Shown: positions 6,761-6,817 of the stretch, in pieces | Position numbering within the stretch: the first letter of the stretch is position 1 | Layout of the letters: each line of letters starts with the position of its first letter | NCBI GenBank assembly: GCA_012513425.1 | Contig: JAAZCF010000162.1 | Location: 1-6,817 of the forward strand | Origin: Bacteroidales bacterium | GTDB lineage: Bacteria; Bacteroidota; Bacteroidia; Bacteroidales; UBA932 | DNA: 6,817 nt | Direction of reading: 5' to 3' | Notes under the pieces: model-generated | What the model was told of the DNA's origin: nothing | What the model saw: only the letters and a program-made list of their open reading frames with translations | Databases searched by the model: none | Position numbers and translations under genes: made by a program

Positions 6761-6817
6761 AATCTTTGACATAATACTTCTTAGAAAGAAAAATAAGTAG
6801 ATGAATTATAAAATAAA

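Noticed and set aside
6766..6794. TTGACA on the plus strand as an E. coli-type -35 box.
   Set aside because: No matching TATAAT lies about 17 bp downstream, and Bacteroidota promoters do not use this consensus.

Overview
The window looks like chromosomal DNA of a gut-type Bacteroidota, most likely order Bacteroidales. It is AT-rich and its starts lack Shine-Dalgarno sequences. It carries an OMP_b-brl_3-type outer-membrane barrel with a carboxypeptidase-regulatory-like N-terminal domain, a LPASxxEK-type ABC-2 permease, and a candidate promoter resembling the Bacteroides -33/-7 consensus. The genus cannot be read from the sequence alone.

Left part (1-2142, plus strand): a DUF1015 protein whose N-terminal half lies outside the window is followed after 4 bp by a complete glutamine synthetase of the type I fold. 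The synthetase keeps all six metal-binding residues but lacks the E. coli-type adenylylation loop. The spacing indicates co-transcription. A strong A-flanked and T-flanked hairpin at 2162-2197 lies between the two convergent transcription units and should terminate both.

Right part (6613 down to 2215, minus strand): a tight four-gene operon is read from right to left. It encodes an ABC ATPase, a six-TM ABC-2-type permease, a short YtrA-subfamily GntR repressor, and a large outer-membrane beta-barrel with a plug-like domain. The gaps are 6 bp, 2 bp and a 4-bp ATGA overlap, so the four proteins are probably made together. The first two would form an inner-membrane transporter, the third would sense a signal and control the operon, and the last would act in the outer membrane. 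The substrate is unknown.

Intergenic right end (6614-6817): a 26-bp near-perfect inverted repeat (12-bp arms, 11 of 12 matching) directly abuts a candidate promoter -7 element and covers the predicted transcription start. This is the expected position for autorepression by the GntR protein. Half of that repeat recurs 80 bp away, and a second 26-bp inverted repeat of different sequence lies beyond it. A possible rightward gene may begin at 6801, but only five complete codons are visible.

The most interesting item is the operon as a unit: a GntR-controlled ABC transporter translationally coupled to an outer-membrane barrel of unknown ligand. No mobile element, CRISPR array, tRNA or rRNA was seen.
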